This document shows, piece by piece, positions 1-7,655 of a stretch of 16,707 bases of DNA. The position numbers and the translations under genes are program-made. Source of the stretch: Ruminococcaceae bacterium UBA2857 (GTDB lineage: Bacteria; Bacillota; Clostridia; Oscillospirales; Acutalibacteraceae); assembly GCA_002350705.1 (NCBI GenBank), contig DEFH01000011.1, positions 15,113 to 31,819 on the forward strand, given 5' to 3'. The notes beneath the pieces were generated by a model. It was given only the letters and a program-made list of their open reading frames with translations. It did no database searches and was not told the origin of the DNA. Within the stretch, counting starts at the first letter, position 1; each line of letters opens with the position of its first letter.

Positions 1-557
1 CTTCCATGAAATATGTCGGAGCGATTCGCAGAGAACTGGGATTCCGTACCGTGTTCAATATTCTCGGACCTCTGACAAATCCCTCTTCACCGTCTATGCA
101 GTTATTGGGCGTATATGATGAATATCTGGTTGAACCGTTGGCACAGGTACTCATCAGTCTCGGTGTCAAGCGTGGGATGGTTGTTTACGGCACAGACAAG
201 CTGGATGAAATTTCCCTGAGTGCCCCGACAAAAGTCTGTGAAATGAAAGACGGCTGGTTTAAATCCTATGTGATAACTCCCGAAGATTTCGGCTTTGAAC
301 ACTGCCGGAAAAGCGATTTAAAAGGCGGCACACCGCAGGAAAATGCACAAATTACCCGTGATATTCTGTCAGGCATGAAAGGACATAAACGAAATGCCGT
401 TCTGATGAATGCCGGAGCATCGTTGTATATCGGTGGCAAGGCGGAGTCCATGCAGGAGGGAATTCACCTTGCGGCAGAACTGATTGATTCCGGAAAGGCG
501 ATGGAGACTCTGCAAAAACTGATTGAAGTCAGCAATCGCCCCGAGGTGACAGCATGA
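1..557 (+). CDS. trpD: Anthranilate phosphoribosyltransferase TrpD, 3' part, cut by window start
   Basis: Second enzyme of the tryptophan branch: it transfers phosphoribosyl from PRPP to anthranilate. Only about 184 C-terminal residues are present against roughly 340 in the family. The reading frame is open at the left edge, so the first ATG (base 6) is internal: family members read '..MKYV..RRELG.RT.FNILGPLTNP' here. Visible family signatures are the RRELGFRTVFNILGPLTNP block, GTDKLDEIS (substrate and Mg-PRPP region) and the GG..QENA segment near the C-terminus. The stop codon overlaps the trpC start as ATGA (554-557), indicating translational coupling in one operon. Nothing looks broken; the truncation is only the window boundary. 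Confidence 0.96.
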   Translation, partial: SMKYVGAIRRELGFRTVFNILGPLTNPSSPSMQLLGVYDEYLVEPLAQVLISLGVKRGMVVYGTDKLDEISLSAPTKVCEMKDGWFKSYVITPEDFGFEHCRKSDLKGGTPQENAQITRDILSGMKGHKRNAVLMNAGASLYIGGKAESMQEGIHLAAELIDSGKAMETLQKLIEVSNRPEVTA

Positions 558-1336
558 CGATTTTAGACCAACTGGCAGACTACGCAAGAGAGAGAACCGC
601 ACAGAACAAACGGAAAATTTCTCTTTCGGAAATGAAAAAACAGGCTTTCGCACTTCCCAAAGGGAACTTTTCTTTTGAAAAGGCTTTGAAAAAACCGGAA
701 ATTTCTTTTATCTGTGAGTGTAAGAAAGCGTCTCCGTCAAAAGGACTGATTGCACCGGATTTTCCGTATCTCGCCATTGCGAAAGAATATGAAACGGCAG
801 GAGCAGACTGTATTTCCGTTTTGACGGAGCCGAAATGGTTTTTGGGAAAAGATGCATATTTGCAGGAGATTGCAAAGACTGTAAAGATTCCCTGTCTGCG
901 AAAAGACTTCACGGTTGACGAATACATGATTTATCAGGCAAAATTATTGGGAGCCTCGGCGGTACTGCTGATATGTTCGATACTTGACAAACAGCAGATG
1001 AAAGAGTATCTTGCTGTTTGTGATGAAATGGGGCTTTCCGCACTGGTGGAAGCACATGATGAAAAAGAAGCGGAAACGGCAGTGAATGTCGGAGCAAGAA
1101 TGATTGGTGTGAATAACCGCAATCTGAAAGATTTTTCGGTTGATACGACTAACAGTCAAAAACTCCGTCAACTGATACCGAACGATATTCTTTTTGTATC
1201 GGAAAGCGGTGTCAGGACAGCCGAAGATGTGCAAAAACTCCGTGAAATCGGTGCCGATGCGGTTTTAATCGGTGAAACGCTCATGAGAGCAGAAAACAAA
1301 CAACAAAAACTGAACAAACTGAGAGGATTGGCATGA
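554..1336 (+). CDS. trpC: Indole-3-glycerol phosphate synthase TrpC
   Basis: TIM-barrel enzyme that decarboxylates and closes carboxyphenylaminodeoxyribulose 5-phosphate to indole-3-glycerol phosphate. It has 260 residues, normal for a stand-alone TrpC. Conserved elements in order: CECKKASPSKG (residues 54-64, with Glu55 and Lys57), LTEPKWFLG (90-98), LRKDF (general-acid Lys117), VEAHDE (Glu166), GVNNRNL (185-191), SESGV (216-220) and the phosphate-binding GADAVLIGE near 233-241. The start is fixed by the ATGA overlap with trpD and by GAGG at 543-546, seven bases upstream. It overlaps trpF downstream in the same way. TrpC and TrpF are separate proteins here, unlike the fused enterobacterial enzyme. 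Confidence 0.97.
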   Translation: MTILDQLADYARERTAQNKRKISLSEMKKQAFALPKGNFSFEKALKKPEISFICECKKASPSKGLIAPDFPYLAIAKEYETAGADCISVLTEPKWFLGKDAYLQEIAKTVKIPCLRKDFTVDEYMIYQAKLLGASAVLLICSILDKQQMKEYLAVCDEMGLSALVEAHDEKEAETAVNVGARMIGVNNRNLKDFSVDTTNSQKLRQLIPNDILFVSESGVRTAEDVQKLREIGADAVLIGETLMRAENKQQKLNKLRGLA

Positions 1337-1947
1337 AAAAAATCAAAATATGCGGTCTGACACGGAAAGAGGATATTCTGACAGTCAATGAATTTCAGCC
1401 GGATTATATCGGTTTTGTGTTTGCTCCGGGAAGAAAACGCACTGTTTCCAAAGAAACGGCAAAATATCTGAAAAGCCTTCTTTTGCCTGAAATCAGGGCA
1501 GTCGGTGTATTTTTGAATCACGATAGAGAAGAAGTCATCTCTTTTGCGAAAGAAGGCATCATTGATATGATTCAGCTTCACGGAGACGAAGACAGGGATT
1601 ATATCAAAGATATCAGTGAATATACGGATATCCCCATCATAAAGGCAGTGAGTGCCGGAAATCGTGAACTGATTCAAAAGGCGGATGAACTTCCTGCAAT
1701 CAGTTATCTTTTGCTGGATACATATGACAAACAGATAACGGGCGGTACGGGAAAAACATTTGACTGGCGTATCATTCCAAAGCTGAAAACACCGTATTTT
1801 CTGGCAGGGGGACTGAATATGACCAATATCCGCTCTGCCATGCAGACGGGAGCCTATGCCCTTGACATCAGCAGCGGTGTTGAAACAAACGGACTCAAGG
1901 ACAGAGAAAAAATATCGGAAATCATCAAAACGGTGAGGGAGGAATAA
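1333..1947 (+). CDS. trpF: Phosphoribosylanthranilate isomerase TrpF
   Basis: Amadori isomerase converting N-(5-phosphoribosyl)anthranilate to CdRP, the substrate of TrpC encoded just upstream. It has 204 residues, the usual size for a monofunctional TIM-barrel TrpF. The N-terminal KICGLT motif carries the catalytic Cys7, and LLLDTYD carries the catalytic Asp129. QLHGDE (81-86), the phosphate-binding FLAGGL (156-161) and ALDISSGVE (176-184) are all present. The start overlaps the trpC stop as ATGA (1333-1336), with GAGAGG at 1321-1326 as ribosome binding site. Only two bases separate its stop from trpB. Confidence 0.97.
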   Translation: MKKIKICGLTRKEDILTVNEFQPDYIGFVFAPGRKRTVSKETAKYLKSLLLPEIRAVGVFLNHDREEVISFAKEGIIDMIQLHGDEDRDYIKDISEYTDIPIIKAVSAGNRELIQKADELPAISYLLLDTYDKQITGGTGKTFDWRIIPKLKTPYFLAGGLNMTNIRSAMQTGAYALDISSGVETNGLKDREKISEIIKTVREE

Positions 1948-1949
1948 AA

Positions 1950-3134
1950 ATGTCAAAAGGAAGATTTGGTGTACACGGGGGACAGTACATTCCCGAAACA
2001 CTGATGAATGCAGTGATTGAGCTGGAGGAAGCCTATAACTGCTATAAAAATGACGTTGATTTTAACAATGAACTGACGACACTTTTCAACGACTATGCAG
2101 GCAGACCGTCAAGACTGTATTTTGCGGAGAAAATGACAAATGCTCTCGGTGGAGCGAAAATTTATTTAAAACGTGAAGACTTGAATCATACAGGAGCTCA
2201 TAAAATCAATAATGTTCTCGGACAGGCACTCCTTGCCAAAAGAATGGGCAAAACGAGACTGATTGCGGAAACAGGAGCAGGTCAGCATGGGGTAGCCACT
2301 GCAACGGCAGCCGCTTTGATGGGAATGGAATGTGTTGTATTCATGGGTGAGGAGGATACCAAAAGACAGGCTCTCAATGTCTACAAAATGAAATTGCTTG
2401 GTGCGGAAGTAATCCCTGTCAAAACAGGTACGGCAACCCTCAAAGACGCTGTTTCCGAAGCGATGAGAGAATGGACAACCAGAATCACTGACACACATTA
2501 TTGTTTGGGTTCCGTAATGGGTCCGCATCCGTTTCCGACGATTGTCAGAGATTTTCAGTCGGTCATTTCCAAGGAAATCAAGGAACAAATGCTTGAAAAA
2601 GAAGGCAGACTTCCCGATGCGGTTCTTGCCTGTGTGGGAGGCGGTTCCAATGCGATCGGCAGTTTTTATCATTTCATTGATGACAAAAATGTGCGTCTGA
2701 TTGGCTGTGAGGCGGCAGGCAGAGGAATTGACACCTTTGAGACAGCCGCAACGATTTCAACGGGAAGATTGGGCATTTTTCACGGTATGAAGTCTTATTT
2801 CTGTCAGGACGCTGACGGACAGATTGCACCGGTCTATTCGATTTCGGCAGGACTGGACTATCCCGGAGTAGGTCCCGAACACGCCTATCTGCACGACATC
2901 GGCAGAGCCGAATATGTGGCAGTTACAGATGATGAAGCCGTGAACGCTTTTGAATATCTGTCAAAAACAGAGGGCATTATTCCTGCGATTGAATCCTCAC
3001 ACGCTCTGGCACACGCTATGAAAATAGCTCCTGCTATGGACAGGAATCAGATCATTGCGGTAACGGTTTCGGGCAGAGGTGACAAAGACTGTGCAGCGAT
3101 TGCACGTTACAGAGGAGAGGATATTTATGAGTAA
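1950..3134 (+). CDS. trpB: Tryptophan synthase beta chain TrpB
   Basis: PLP enzyme that condenses indole with serine to give tryptophan, working as an alpha2-beta2 complex with TrpA. It has 394 residues, the normal size of the canonical TrpB1 class that pairs with TrpA. Visible features: GRPSRLYFAEK near 51-61, the PLP Schiff-base lysine in HTGAHKINN (Lys85), the catalytic AETGAGQHG loop (Glu107), the phosphate-binding CVGGGSNAIG (228-237) and a C-terminal VSGRGDKD segment. GGGAGG lies just upstream of the ATG. The final eight bases overlap trpA, consistent with coupled translation of the two subunits. Confidence 0.98.
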   Translation: MSKGRFGVHGGQYIPETLMNAVIELEEAYNCYKNDVDFNNELTTLFNDYAGRPSRLYFAEKMTNALGGAKIYLKREDLNHTGAHKINNVLGQALLAKRMGKTRLIAETGAGQHGVATATAAALMGMECVVFMGEEDTKRQALNVYKMKLLGAEVIPVKTGTATLKDAVSEAMREWTTRITDTHYCLGSVMGPHPFPTIVRDFQSVISKEIKEQMLEKEGRLPDAVLACVGGGSNAIGSFYHFIDDKNVRLIGCEAAGRGIDTFETAATISTGRLGIFHGMKSYFCQDADGQIAPVYSISAGLDYPGVGPEHAYLHDIGRAEYVAVTDDEAVNAFEYLSKTEGIIPAIESSHALAHAMKIAPAMDRNQIIAVTVSGRGDKDCAAIARYRGEDIYE

Positions 3135-3906
3135 GATTCGCAAAGCATTTGAGAACGGAAAGGCATTTATCCCGTTTATTACCTGCGGTGATCCTGATTT
3201 GGAGACGACTGCGGCAGCCGTCAGGGAAGCTGTCAGAAACGGTGCGGACTTAATTGAATTAGGCATCCCGTTTTCCGATCCGACAGCCGAAGGACCTGTC
3301 ATACAGGCGGCAAATATCCGGGCTTTAAAGGGCGGTGTCAAAACCGACAAAGTGTTTGCTCTGGTGCGTGAACTGCGTCAGGATGTGACGGTGCCAATGG
3401 TGTTTATGACATACGCCAATGTTGTTTATTCTTACGGAGCGGAGAAATTTATTTCTGCCTGTGCGGAAATCGGCATTGACGGTCTGATTCTTCCTGATAT
3501 TCCCTTTGAGGAAAAAGAAGAATTTCTCTCTCTTTGTCATCGCTGTGACGTGGATTTGATTTCACTGATAGCTCCGACCTCTGCGAATCGTATCGGCATG
3601 ATTGCGAAAGAAGCCGAAGGATTTATTTATCTGGTGTCAAGTCTGGGCGTGACAGGTGTGAGAAGTGAAATCAATACGGATCTGACTTCCATCGTGAAAA
3701 TCATCCGTGAAAATACGAATGTTCCCTGTGCGATTGGTTTCGGCATTTCGACTCCCGAGCAGGCAAAAAAAATGGCGTCATTGTCTGACGGTGCGATTGT
3801 CGGCTCTGCCATCATCAAAATTCTGGAACAGTACGGCAAGGATGCACCTCTGCATATCGGAAAATATGTAAAGGACATGAAAAATGCTGTCAGAGAATCC
3901 GAATGA
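3127..3906 (+). CDS. trpA: Tryptophan synthase alpha chain TrpA
   Basis: TIM-barrel alpha subunit that cleaves indole-3-glycerol phosphate and channels indole to TrpB. I start it at ATG 3127, giving 259 residues beginning MSKIRKAFE. A longer in-frame start at 3079 lies inside trpB and would add 16 non-homologous residues, whereas 3127 has GAGG-type Shine-Dalgarno sequence just upstream. Conserved segments: FITCGDPD (17-24), ELGIPFSDP with catalytic Glu44, DGLILPDIPFEE (118-129), the SSLGVTG loop (171-177) and the phosphate-binding IGFGIS (203-208). The second catalytic acid, Asp60 of E. coli in DPLADGP, is Glu55 here in DPTAEGP, a conservative exchange. It is the last gene of the operon, followed at once by a terminator. 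Confidence 0.97.
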   Translation: MSKIRKAFENGKAFIPFITCGDPDLETTAAAVREAVRNGADLIELGIPFSDPTAEGPVIQAANIRALKGGVKTDKVFALVRELRQDVTVPMVFMTYANVVYSYGAEKFISACAEIGIDGLILPDIPFEEKEEFLSLCHRCDVDLISLIAPTSANRIGMIAKEAEGFIYLVSSLGVTGVRSEINTDLTSIVKIIRENTNVPCAIGFGISTPEQAKKMASLSDGAIVGSAIIKILEQYGKDAPLHIGKYVKDMKNAVRESE

Positions 3907-3925
3907 CCTTATCAAATATGATAAC

Positions 3926-3967
3926 AAAAATCCCGATAAAGTTTTCTGTACTTTATCGGGATTTTTT
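3926..3967 (+). terminator. Rho-independent terminator of the trp operon
   Basis: Perfect 16-bp hairpin: the arm at 3926-3941 (AAAAA then TCCCGATAAAG) pairs with 3951-3966, around a nine-base loop, and ends in TTTTTT. It starts 20 bases after the trpA stop. The matching A-run on the left arm means it could also work on the opposite strand, but no minus-strand gene reads into it here. Confidence 0.93.
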
Positions 3968-4048
3968 GACAAACACATAGATTTGATAAAAAAATTCTGC
4001 ACAATATACAAATTTTTTATAAAAAATATAGCCGGAATTAATCGAATA

Positions 4049-4057
4049 TGATATAAT
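4049..4057 (+). promoter_or_regulatory. Extended -10 promoter of the GH25 lysozyme gene
   Basis: TGATATAAT is an exact extended -10 (TGn plus TATAAT) 46 bases before the start codon, in AT-rich DNA directly after the trp terminator. I see no good -35 at 17 bases, which extended -10 promoters can do without. Predicted transcription start is about 4064, leaving a short leader with GGAGTGAGG at 4091-4099 as ribosome binding site. Confidence 0.6.
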
Positions 4058-4103
4058 AAAAAACATCCCCAAATACAGGAATAAAAATAAGGAGTGAGGA
4101 AAT

Positions 4104-6740
4104 ATGTATCATCCAAAATGCAACATACTGGCAGCTTTATTGATAGCGGCAGTGATTGTGCCTGCCGCATCGGGAACCGCTGTAAAGGTTCATGCTGTCA
4201 GCACAATAAGTGAGGTGTCCCAAATCACCGAACCAAATGAACCGATAGTCCCCAAAATGGTATCGGTAACCGCTTTTGACGGAGAAAAAGAGATTTCACT
4301 GACGGAGCAGGGGCGGGAGTTTTTCATCAGTACAGGAACAATTCTGAAATTCAACCCGCCTCTTGAAGAAAACGAAGATATCCGTTATGAGTATTCCTAC
4401 CGTGACGAAGCGATTCCGGCAGAATTTGAGGATGTCGGTGAAAAAAATACATTTGTTTTCAAAGCTGTCAGAAAAGGATTGTTTCATGTCCGTGTCGCAA
4501 GGCAGGAAGGTGAAACGCAAACGGTTGCCGTATTTGATATTGTTGTCAACGACGGAGAGGATATTTCCGATGATAAGGGAATCTCCTTGTCAGACACTGT
4601 CAAAATGGATATGGGTACGAACAAAACCTTTACATTATCTGACGGAAAAATCAGTCATCTGATATCATCCGATCCGTCTTTGATGACAGGTGTGAAAGTC
4701 AGCAATAACGTTGCCGAAATCCGCACACAAAATTCGGGTACTGCCTATTTATGTGTGATCGATCAAGAGGGCATTGTCAGAATTGTTACGGTCAATATCG
4801 GGGACTGTATTCTGAGAACTCCCAAGAATGATATTGTGCAGTTAAACAATGCGTCTTTTACCCCTTCACCGATTCCCGACCAGAGTGTCCTGTCAAGAAC
4901 CATAAGAGTCAGCACAGGCAAAGAAATTGTCTTTTCACCATACGGTGACAGAAATTATACCTATCAGTACTACTATCAGAATAGTGAGGGTAAGAATATC
5001 TGTATGCAAAAGGAAAGCACAGACGGCACATTCCGTATTGTTCCGCTGGAAGCGAAACAATATGTTATTTCCGTGATTGTGAGGGAGAGAAGCAAAAACT
5101 ATGTGAAAAAAGAAGCTTTTACGATTATCGCCAAAGGCAACACACAGTTTCCTGTACAGATACCCGATACTGTGGCGAACGGAAAACGGGAAAGCATAAC
5201 ATTTCCCGATGAAATTGTTACTGTCTGGAAAAGCAGCTCCCATACAGTCTATGCCAAATCAGGACAAAAATTAACGGTGCGTGGCGTTTTGGAGGGTATG
5301 ACGAAGTACGTTGTCATGACAAGCAGGGGCGGCATTTATGAGCATAATATAGAAGTCACAGAAAAAGCGTCTGAGCCGTTTCAGCTGAAAGAGCAGAATA
5401 TTTCTCTTGACGTGAAAGAAACAAAGAATGTCACTTTTGTTCAAAAGGGAAATTCGGATATTACCTATCAGAGCAATAATCCTGCTGTTGCAGCAGTCAG
5501 TGAAAATGGTGTCATCACAGGCGTGAAAGCCGGACAGACAGAAATTGTTGTATCAAGTAAAATGCAGACGGAAAAAATACAGGTTACGGTAAATACAACT
5601 ACCATCAAACTCAATACGAGTACATTGGAAATGTTCAACAACAATCAGCAGAAATTGACAGCAACGCTTGATCCGGGCAGTACAACTGCTGTGACATTCA
5701 GCTCTTCCAATCCCAAAACAGCGAGCGTATCATCCGGCGGTACAGTGACAGCCGTCAGCGGAGGAACGGCCGTAATTACTGCAAAGACCGCTAACGGCAA
5801 AACAGCAACCTGCAAGGTGACAGTGATTGAAATTCCTCAGAATGTGACAATCAAATTTGCATCGGTGTGTCCGACGATACACGTAGGAGACACGGTTTAT
5901 GTTGACATCAAATTATCGGACGAAAAATATCTGAAATATGTTTCGATCAAAGCATCAGACAACAGCAAAGCATTTGTCTCCTATAATAAAAACGGACGCT
6001 GTATGATAAAAGGACTCAACACAGGAAAGGTATACCTGACAGCGTCGCTGCCCAACGGAAAACAGATAAAAACGTATTTCTATTCCGTGGGTGATTATGC
6101 CAAGTTCCGTACAATGAGAGCCGTAGAAAAGGGAATTGATATATCCTGCTTCAATGAAAACATTGATTATCAGAAGTTAAAAGAACATGGTTATACCTTT
6201 GTCATCATCCGTTCGGGCTTCGGCAATGAGCTTTCACAGAAAGATACCCTGTTTGAAAAGCATATTCAGGGAGCCAAAAAGGCAGGACTTGGAATCGGTA
6301 TCTATCATTTCAGCTATGCCGTCAGTGCGGCTGATGCAAGAAAAGAAGCTCAGATTTGCAGTCAGATCATTGCCAAATACAGAGATGATATCAAATACGG
6401 AGTATATATTGACTACGAAGAGGACAGTGTTCGATATGCCAGACAACGAGGTTATGTGGTCAGCGGAAAAGTGGTAACGGATATTGCAGTAGCATTTTGT
6501 GAGGAGATAGAGCGTCTGGGATATGTAGGGGGGATCTATTCCAACTATTCCTATACCACAGATTATCTTGATCTCGGCAGAACTCGTAAATATTTCTTCT
6601 GGTATGCAGCACCGGAGGCAAGCAGTCCATATTATGAATGTGATATGTGGCAGTACAGTTTTCAGGTAAAGGATTCCTCTTTCAGAGGTGATGCGGACGG
6701 AGATAAACTGTTTTCCACTGTATTTCAGGCACTTGCCTGA
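4104..6740 (+). CDS. Secreted Big_2-domain protein with C-terminal GH25 lysozyme domain
   Basis: An 878-residue exported protein ending in a glycoside hydrolase family 25 (Chalaropsis-type N-acetylmuramidase) domain, expected to cut peptidoglycan outside the cell. An N-terminal signal peptide (residues 1-31, hydrophobic core ILAALLIAAVIV, likely cleavage after VHA) is followed by about 390 residues of beta-rich sequence I do not recognise. Two bacterial Ig-like Big_2 modules follow at about 427-496 and 498-573 (ITYQSNNPAVAAVSENGVITG and its partner VTFSSSNPKTASVS are typical), then a further Ig-like stretch to about 665. The GH25 domain spans about 675-865: GIDIS with Asp679, YIDYEED with Asp770 and Glu772 as the DxE catalytic pair, and the DMWQYS signature at 847-852. 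All expected acidic residues are present, so it should be active. No LPxTG, SLH or dockerin is seen, so it is probably released or held by the Ig-like region. It is monocistronic between two terminators. An autolysin role is inference. Confidence 0.9.
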   Translation: MYHPKCNILAALLIAAVIVPAASGTAVKVHAVSTISEVSQITEPNEPIVPKMVSVTAFDGEKEISLTEQGREFFISTGTILKFNPPLEENEDIRYEYSYRDEAIPAEFEDVGEKNTFVFKAVRKGLFHVRVARQEGETQTVAVFDIVVNDGEDISDDKGISLSDTVKMDMGTNKTFTLSDGKISHLISSDPSLMTGVKVSNNVAEIRTQNSGTAYLCVIDQEGIVRIVTVNIGDCILRTPKNDIVQLNNASFTPSPIPDQSVLSRTIRVSTGKEIVFSPYGDRNYTYQYYYQNSEGKNICMQKESTDGTFRIVPLEAKQYVISVIVRERSKNYVKKEAFTIIAKGNTQFPVQIPDTVANGKRESITFPDEIVTVWKSSSHTVYAKSGQKLTVRGVLEGMTKYVVMTSRGGIYEHNIEVTEKASEPFQLKEQNISLDVKETKNVTFVQKGNSDITYQSNNPAVAAVSENGVITGVKAGQTEIVVSSKMQTEKIQVTVNTTTIKLNTSTLEMFNNNQQKLTATLDPGSTTAVTFSSSNPKTASVSSGGTVTAVSGGTAVITAKTANGKTATCKVTVIEIPQNVTIKFASVCPTIHVGDTVYVDIKLSDEKYLKYVSIKASDNSKAFVSYNKNGRCMIKGLNTGKVYLTASLPNGKQIKTYFYSVGDYAKFRTMRAVEKGIDISCFNENIDYQKLKEHGYTFVIIRSGFGNELSQKDTLFEKHIQGAKKAGLGIGIYHFSYAVSAADARKEAQICSQIIAKYRDDIKYGVYIDYEEDSVRYARQRGYVVSGKVVTDIAVAFCEEIERLGYVGGIYSNYSYTTDYLDLGRTRKYFFWYAAPEASSPYYECDMWQYSFQVKDSSFRGDADGDKLFSTVFQALA

Positions 6741-6742
6741 CG

Positions 6743-6783
6743 AAAAAACGGAAGAACGCTTTGGGGAGGCGTTCTTCCGTTTT
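6743..6783. terminator. Bidirectional terminator between the lysozyme and recombinase genes
   Basis: A perfect 15-bp stem, 6745-6759 against 6769-6783 (core CGGAAGAACGC), with a nine-base loop. On the plus strand it ends in TTTT just after the lysozyme stop; on the minus strand it ends in TTTTTT (complement of 6743-6748), downstream of the convergent recombinase gene. It therefore serves both genes, and the minus side is the stronger. Confidence 0.9.
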
Positions 6784-6805
6784 GATATATATTTGCATTA
6801 TTTTT

Positions 6806-7447
6806 TTAATCGGACTGATAATTTTTTGCCAGTTTATAGAAAGAATTGGGTTTCAAATTCAATAAACGCATTGCCTGTCTTGCCGTGATTTTTTTGGACT
6901 TCCAGTCCTCGTAAACACTTTTCCATTTTTTCGGATAGGCAACAGGCGGTCTGCCGATAGGTCTTCCGGTTCTGCGGCTGATTTTTTTGCCCGTAACGGT
7001 ATCCGTAGGCATGGCGGCAACGCCTTCCTGCTGTCTTTGACGGGTTGTTTCACGCTCATTCTGGGCAATACTGGACAGCACTTCAATCAGGATATTGGTA
7101 ATCATATCGCTGATCCATGATTGTTCTGCCGGAAAATCCGTCATAGTGGTAGGCATATCAAGGATTTTGACTGCGACACCCTTGTCTTTGAAATATTGAA
7201 GCTCTCTTTTCAGATCTTCCTTGTTGCGGCTCAGTCGGTCGAGACTCTTAATATACAAAGTATCTCCCTCAACCAGCTTTCCGATACCGACTTTCAACGA
7301 CTGATAGCCGACTCTGTTGAGATTTTTACCGCTTGCCTTGTCCGTCACAATCATATCGGGATCGACATACTGTTCCAATGCCTGTAATTGTCTGTCAAGA
7401 TTCTGTTCGTTGGTGGATACCCTTGCATATCCGACAATTTTTCCCAT
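6806..7447 (-). CDS. Serine recombinase of the resolvase/invertase family
   Basis: A 213-residue site-specific serine recombinase that cuts DNA through a phosphoserine link. The catalytic domain (about 1-125) begins IVGYARVSTNEQ with Arg9 and nucleophile Ser11, and continues to SLDRLSRN with Asp70, Arg71 and Arg74, matching the gamma-delta resolvase active-site set. A long E helix (about 107-140, SSIAQNERETTRQRQQEG) leads through a basic GRPIGRPP linker to a C-terminal helix-turn-helix (about 174-210, ITARQAMRLLNLKPNSFYKLAK). Length and layout fit small resolvases and invertases, not the large integrase class. The ATG has GAGGTG eight bases upstream. It stands alone: no transposase and no obvious terminal repeats are nearby, so its target (plasmid, integrated-element remnant or invertible segment) is unknown. 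Confidence 0.93.
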   Translation of the reverse strand: MGKIVGYARVSTNEQNLDRQLQALEQYVDPDMIVTDKASGKNLNRVGYQSLKVGIGKLVEGDTLYIKSLDRLSRNKEDLKRELQYFKDKGVAVKILDMPTTMTDFPAEQSWISDMITNILIEVLSSIAQNERETTRQRQQEGVAAMPTDTVTGKKISRRTGRPIGRPPVAYPKKWKSVYEDWKSKKITARQAMRLLNLKPNSFYKLAKNYQSD

Positions 7448-7485
7448 TTTATTTCACCTCAACTGAAAGTATAGCAAATTTATTG

Positions 7486-7523
7486 ATGAAAAACAAGAAC
7501 TATTATAAATATTTGTTTTTCAT
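7486..7523. repeat. 11-bp inverted repeat centred on the recombinase -10
   Basis: ATGAAAAACAA at 7486-7496 is repeated perfectly inverted as TTGTTTTTCAT at 7513-7523, with a 16-base spacer. The dyad centre (7504.5) coincides with the centre of the minus-strand TATAAT. It lies upstream of the likely start point, so it is a DNA element, not an RNA hairpin. Candidates are an operator for autorepression by the recombinase or a recombination half-site pair. AT-richness makes chance somewhat more likely than usual. Confidence 0.55.
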
Positions 7524-7529
7524 TGACAA
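7502..7529 (-). promoter_or_regulatory. Promoter of the serine recombinase gene
   Basis: Read on the minus strand: TTGTCA (7529-7524), 16-base spacer, TATAAT (7507-7502), predicted start near 7495. Its -35 overlaps the plus-strand TTGACA of the queuosine operon, so the two promoters are back to back and would compete for polymerase. A second candidate is the extended -10 TGCTATACT (7477-7469) further downstream on the same strand. Confidence 0.6.
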
Positions 7530-7550
7530 ATCCCAAGGGTATGTTATAAT
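7523..7550 (+). promoter_or_regulatory. Strong sigma-A promoter of the queuosine operon
   Basis: A perfect TTGACA (7523-7528), 16-base spacer and perfect TATAAT (7545-7550), preceded by TGT, which makes it an extended -10 as well. Predicted transcription start is about 7557, placing the preQ1 aptamer at the very 5' end of the transcript. Confidence 0.88.
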
Positions 7551-7559
7551 TTCTATATC

Positions 7560-7602
7560 CGACAGTTCGTTTGTGCCATCCTGTCGTTAAACAAAACCAG
7601 GA
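7560..7602 (+). promoter_or_regulatory. preQ1-I riboswitch aptamer
   Basis: Stem P1 is CGACAG (7560-7565) with CTGTCG (7581-7586), enclosing a 15-base loop that begins TTCG and contains TTTGTGCC. It is followed by an A-rich tail, GTTAAACAAAACCAGG (7586-7601), closely resembling the tail of the Thermoanaerobacter tengcongensis preQ1-I aptamer (UUAACAAAACAAGG). The tail can fold back to pair CAAA with TTTG of the loop, the pseudoknot that closes the ligand pocket. Location directly upstream of preQ1 biosynthesis genes is the classical context. Exact P2 pairs were judged by eye. Confidence 0.85.
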
Positions 7603-7655
7603 CATTCTATGGGACTTTTATATTATTTTTTGAGATAGAATGTATCTGTTTTGTT
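7590..7655 (+). promoter_or_regulatory. Antiterminator hairpin of the preQ1 riboswitch
   Basis: AACAAAAC (7590-7597) pairs with GTTTTGTT (7648-7655) and ACATTCTAT (7602-7610) pairs with ATAGAATGT (7635-7643), separated by a small internal loop, giving 17 bp in all. This structure uses up both the aptamer tail and the left arm of the following terminator, so it excludes each of them. It would form without preQ1 and permit transcription. Confidence 0.7.

Noticed and set aside
1168..2001. 277-codon open frame on the minus strand
   Set aside because: Antisense shadow of trpC and trpF, which have clear homology; the translation is Cys/Phe-rich and matches no family.
3079..3126. Upstream in-frame start for trpA
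   Set aside because: It lies deep in trpB, adds residues without TrpA similarity, and ATG 3127 has a good ribosome binding site and the usual MSKIRKAFE start.
6669..6720. Dockerin-like DADGDK near the end of the GH25 protein
   Set aside because: Only one short calcium-loop-like match, without the duplicated 22-residue segments of a dockerin; it belongs to the GH25 domain end.
6806..7560. Transposon or insertion sequence around the serine recombinase
   Set aside because: No transposase, terminal inverted repeats or target duplication seen; the gene fits snugly between a shared terminator and the que promoter.
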